A stretch of 9,151 bases of DNA, taken from Chitinophagaceae bacterium. Lineage in GTDB: Bacteria > Bacteroidota > Bacteroidia > Chitinophagales > Chitinophagaceae. Made by a program: the position numbers and the translations under genes. Shown here in pieces: positions 7,390 to 9,151 of the stretch; position 1 is the stretch's first letter, and every line of letters starts with the position of its first letter. The stretch lies in the NCBI GenBank assembly GCA_947481355.1, contig CANKGM010000064.1:1-9151 (forward strand), in the 5' to 3' direction. The notes beneath the pieces are model-generated. The model did not search any database. It was not told the origin of the DNA and worked only from the letters and a program-made list of their open reading frames with translations.

Positions 7390-9151
7390 TTAAAACTTAA
7401 TGTTTAATCCAAAATTCATGACTTTTTGTATAGGATATACCTGTGTATATACTTCAGGGTCTACCCTATTAAAGGCTGCCTTAGTAAACAAGTTCATTCC
7501 ATTAAAGAAAACCCTACATGAAGCCACCTTCATTCTACGAAGCCATCCTGCATTGATTGTGTAACCAATATCAATATTTTTTATTCTAAAATAATCCCCT
7601 TTATGCATCCAAAACGAATTGGCATTTGCACCATAAAATGCGTTGTAATCATTGTTTGCATTAACCCCTGCTGTAAGTCTAGGATAAGTAGCACTTAAAG
7701 AATTTTCAGGTACCCATCTGTTAGAAATATGGCTGTAGCCTTGACTTCTGCCATTAAATCCAAATGAATAATCACCTGGCAATAAATACATCTTATTCTG
7801 AACACCTTGAACTAAAAGGGTGATATCAAAGTTCTTAAAACTTATGCCTGTCGTTAGCCCATAATAAATAACTGGCTTATCGCTTCCAATGGGCTGTTGA
7901 TCATAAATATTTATGACGCCATCTTCGTTCATGTCCTGCAATTTCAAATCTCCTGGCTGTAACACAACTCCTGCAATAGAAGGACTTGTTCTAGCTTCTT
8001 CAGCCGTTTGAATGAATCCATCAGCCATATAGCCAAAGGTCATCCCCACTGGCCTTCCTGTTCGAGCATTCCAATTGTACGATTGGATTTCATCCATGTA
8101 AATTACTTTTGACTGCTCGATAGAAAGATTGCCTGTTATGAAATAGTTGAAGCCTCTGTGTTGATTTTGATATGTTGCGGAAAATTCAGTTCCAGTATAT
8201 TGATTGATCCCAATGTTTTCCATTGGATAAATAATACCAGCAAGAGCAGTTTGTCTGCCACGCATACCCAACAAATCAAAATAACGATTTGAATAATACT
8301 CAGCAGAAAGCTGCAAATGATTCTTAAACATCTCGATATCTAATCCAACATTTAGCTTATTGGCTTTTTCCCATGATACGAATGGATTAGCAAAGGTGTT
8401 TTGAGAAAGACTAAAAGAAGTTATTGTTCTATTGATACCCATTGGATATGCTGGAATCGTAAAATCGGTATTATATGATTCTCTCCAGCTGAAATAACCA
8501 ACATTGGCATTTCCTGTTAACCCGTAAGTGGCTCTCAATTTCAATTTATTGATCCAACCAAGTCCTGAATTATTCTTGATGAAATTTTCTTGAGCAATAT
8601 CATACCCTATACCTCCTGCATAAAACAATCCAAATTGCTTGTCCTGCGGGTATCGATTATTTCCGCTATAATTAAGTGCCCCTTCAACAAAATATTTGTT
8701 TTTGTAATCATATGAAGCAGTGAAGGCATTATTCTGTTTGAATTCTGGCAAATCAAAGTTGAAGATAGCTTCTCTTCTATCATAAAATAACTTTGTACTC
8801 AAATGATGATCTCCATCGGTTTTTTCATACCCAATGGTTCCTTGCAAATACCAATACTGTGCACTGCTAGAAAGTAAAAAGCTATTTTTAATATCGGTAT
8901 TTGCACCATATTGATTGTAAGCGATATCCCCATCAGGTGTTGTTGTCATTTTAAATACTGACGAAGTTTTACTTCTATCAGCGGCATACGCGGTATAAGA
9001 AGAAAGGTTGGTTTGCACTTTAGCATAAAGCCCTTTGATCAATTTATCGAACTTATATTTTAAAATCACGTTGGCAGAAATGTCACGCGTATAGTCAGTG
9101 ATATACCCTGACCGGTTGATCATGCCATAGATATTCGTTTGATAGTTTTGA
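7390..9151 (-). CDS. SusC/RagA-family TonB-dependent receptor, C-terminal part (5'-truncated by window edge)
   Basis: The frame is open to the right edge, so the signal peptide, plug and first barrel strands lie outside; 586 residues of the C-terminal part are visible. The ATG at 9123 is internal: the codons before it (Q-N-Y-Q-T-N-I-Y-G) continue the same protein. SusC barrel hallmarks include KLRATYGLTGNANVGYF, SWEKANKLNVGLDIEMF, PGDLKLQDMNEDGVINIYDQ, DYFRIKNIDIGYTI, the FFNGMNLFT segment, NRVDPEV and the terminal N-F-G-L-N-I-K-F. It aligns in order with the downstream SusC (for example SWEKANKLNVG against TWEKAKKADVG, and DPEV in both), but most other positions differ, so the two are divergent paralogues and not a recent duplication. 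A SusD gene follows directly, the standard SusC-SusD order, which makes this receptor the likelier partner of that lipoprotein. Confidence 0.95.
   Translation of the reverse strand, partial: QNYQTNIYGMINRSGYITDYTRDISANVILKYKFDKLIKGLYAKVQTNLSSYTAYAADRSKTSSVFKMTTTPDGDIAYNQYGANTDIKNSFLLSSSAQYWYLQGTIGYEKTDGDHHLSTKLFYDRREAIFNFDLPEFKQNNAFTASYDYKNKYFVEGALNYSGNNRYPQDKQFGLFYAGGIGYDIAQENFIKNNSGLGWINKLKLRATYGLTGNANVGYFSWRESYNTDFTIPAYPMGINRTITSFSLSQNTFANPFVSWEKANKLNVGLDIEMFKNHLQLSAEYYSNRYFDLLGMRGRQTALAGIIYPMENIGINQYTGTEFSATYQNQHRGFNYFITGNLSIEQSKVIYMDEIQSYNWNARTGRPVGMTFGYMADGFIQTAEEARTSPSIAGVVLQPGDLKLQDMNEDGVINIYDQQPIGSDKPVIYYGLTTGISFKNFDITLLVQGVQNKMYLLPGDYSFGFNGRSQGYSHISNRWVPENSLSATYPRLTAGVNANNDYNAFYGANANSFWMHKGDYFRIKNIDIGYTINAGWLRRMKVASCRVFFNGMNLFTKAAFNRVDPEVYTQVYPIQKVMNFGLNIKF
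7900..7935 (-). other. EF-hand-like loop in the truncated SusC (DMNEDGVINIYD)
   Basis: The 12-residue loop keeps D at 1, N at 3, D at 5, G at 6, I at 8 and D at 12, as in the downstream SusC, but position 9 is Asn instead of Asp. It is flanked by PGDLKLQ and QPIG. The shared position supports a structural metal site in both receptors; binding is inferred. Confidence 0.5.

Noticed and set aside
9123..9123. ATG at 9123 as the true start of the right-hand SusC gene
   Set aside because: The frame stays open to 9151, the product would lack signal peptide and plug, and the upstream codons continue the barrel sequence. The gene is cut by the window edge and need not be a broken gene.
1..9151. CRISPR array, tRNA/rRNA, insertion sequence, phage or defence system
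   Set aside because: Reading both strands I saw no regularly spaced repeats, no tRNA-like cloverleaf, no transposase or integrase motifs and no terminal inverted repeats. Every gene is explained by the uptake and cytochrome families.

Overview
The window is a coding-dense, AT-rich stretch of a Bacteroidota genome. The marker is a set of nutrient-uptake genes found essentially only in that phylum: two SusC-type TonB-dependent outer-membrane receptors around a SusD-type surface lipoprotein. They are accompanied by a membrane-anchored multidomain cytochrome c protein of the DUF1549/DUF1553 (Planctomycete-type PSCyt1-PSD1) class, which also occurs in environmental Bacteroidota. A free-living Chitinophagaceae- or Cytophagales-like organism fits, but the family cannot be fixed from this sequence alone.

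All genes lie on the minus strand, so transcription runs from high to low coordinates. From upstream to downstream: (1) the C-terminal half of a SusC-like receptor, 9151-7390, cut by the window edge; (2) a RagB/SusD lipoprotein ending at 5628, most likely starting at 7295 (alternative 7370); (3) a complete second SusC-like receptor, 5596-2507, with signal peptide, carboxypeptidase-regulatory-like domain, plug and barrel; (4) a perfect 14-bp hairpin at 2448-2488 that looks like the terminator of this operon; (5) a short spacer with an 11-nt palindrome; (6) a 790-codon open frame from 2372 running off the left edge. The last gene has a four-helix DUF2231-like membrane module, a c-type haem domain (CYKCH), DUF1549 with a second CxxCH, and most of DUF1553. 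It has no in-frame stop before the edge.

SusC and SusD normally form a 'pedal-bin' importer: SusD is the surface lid that captures a glycan or other large nutrient, and SusC imports it with TonB energy. Here one SusD gene sits between two SusC genes, so either the lipoprotein serves two porins or one receptor has lost or displaced its partner. The cytochrome-containing protein appears to be a separate transcription unit that follows the terminator. Its electron-transfer modules suggest periplasmic oxidative chemistry near the uptake system, but that link is inference from proximity. I see no RNA genes, CRISPR array, insertion sequence, phage or defence genes. No gap between genes exceeds about 135 bases.
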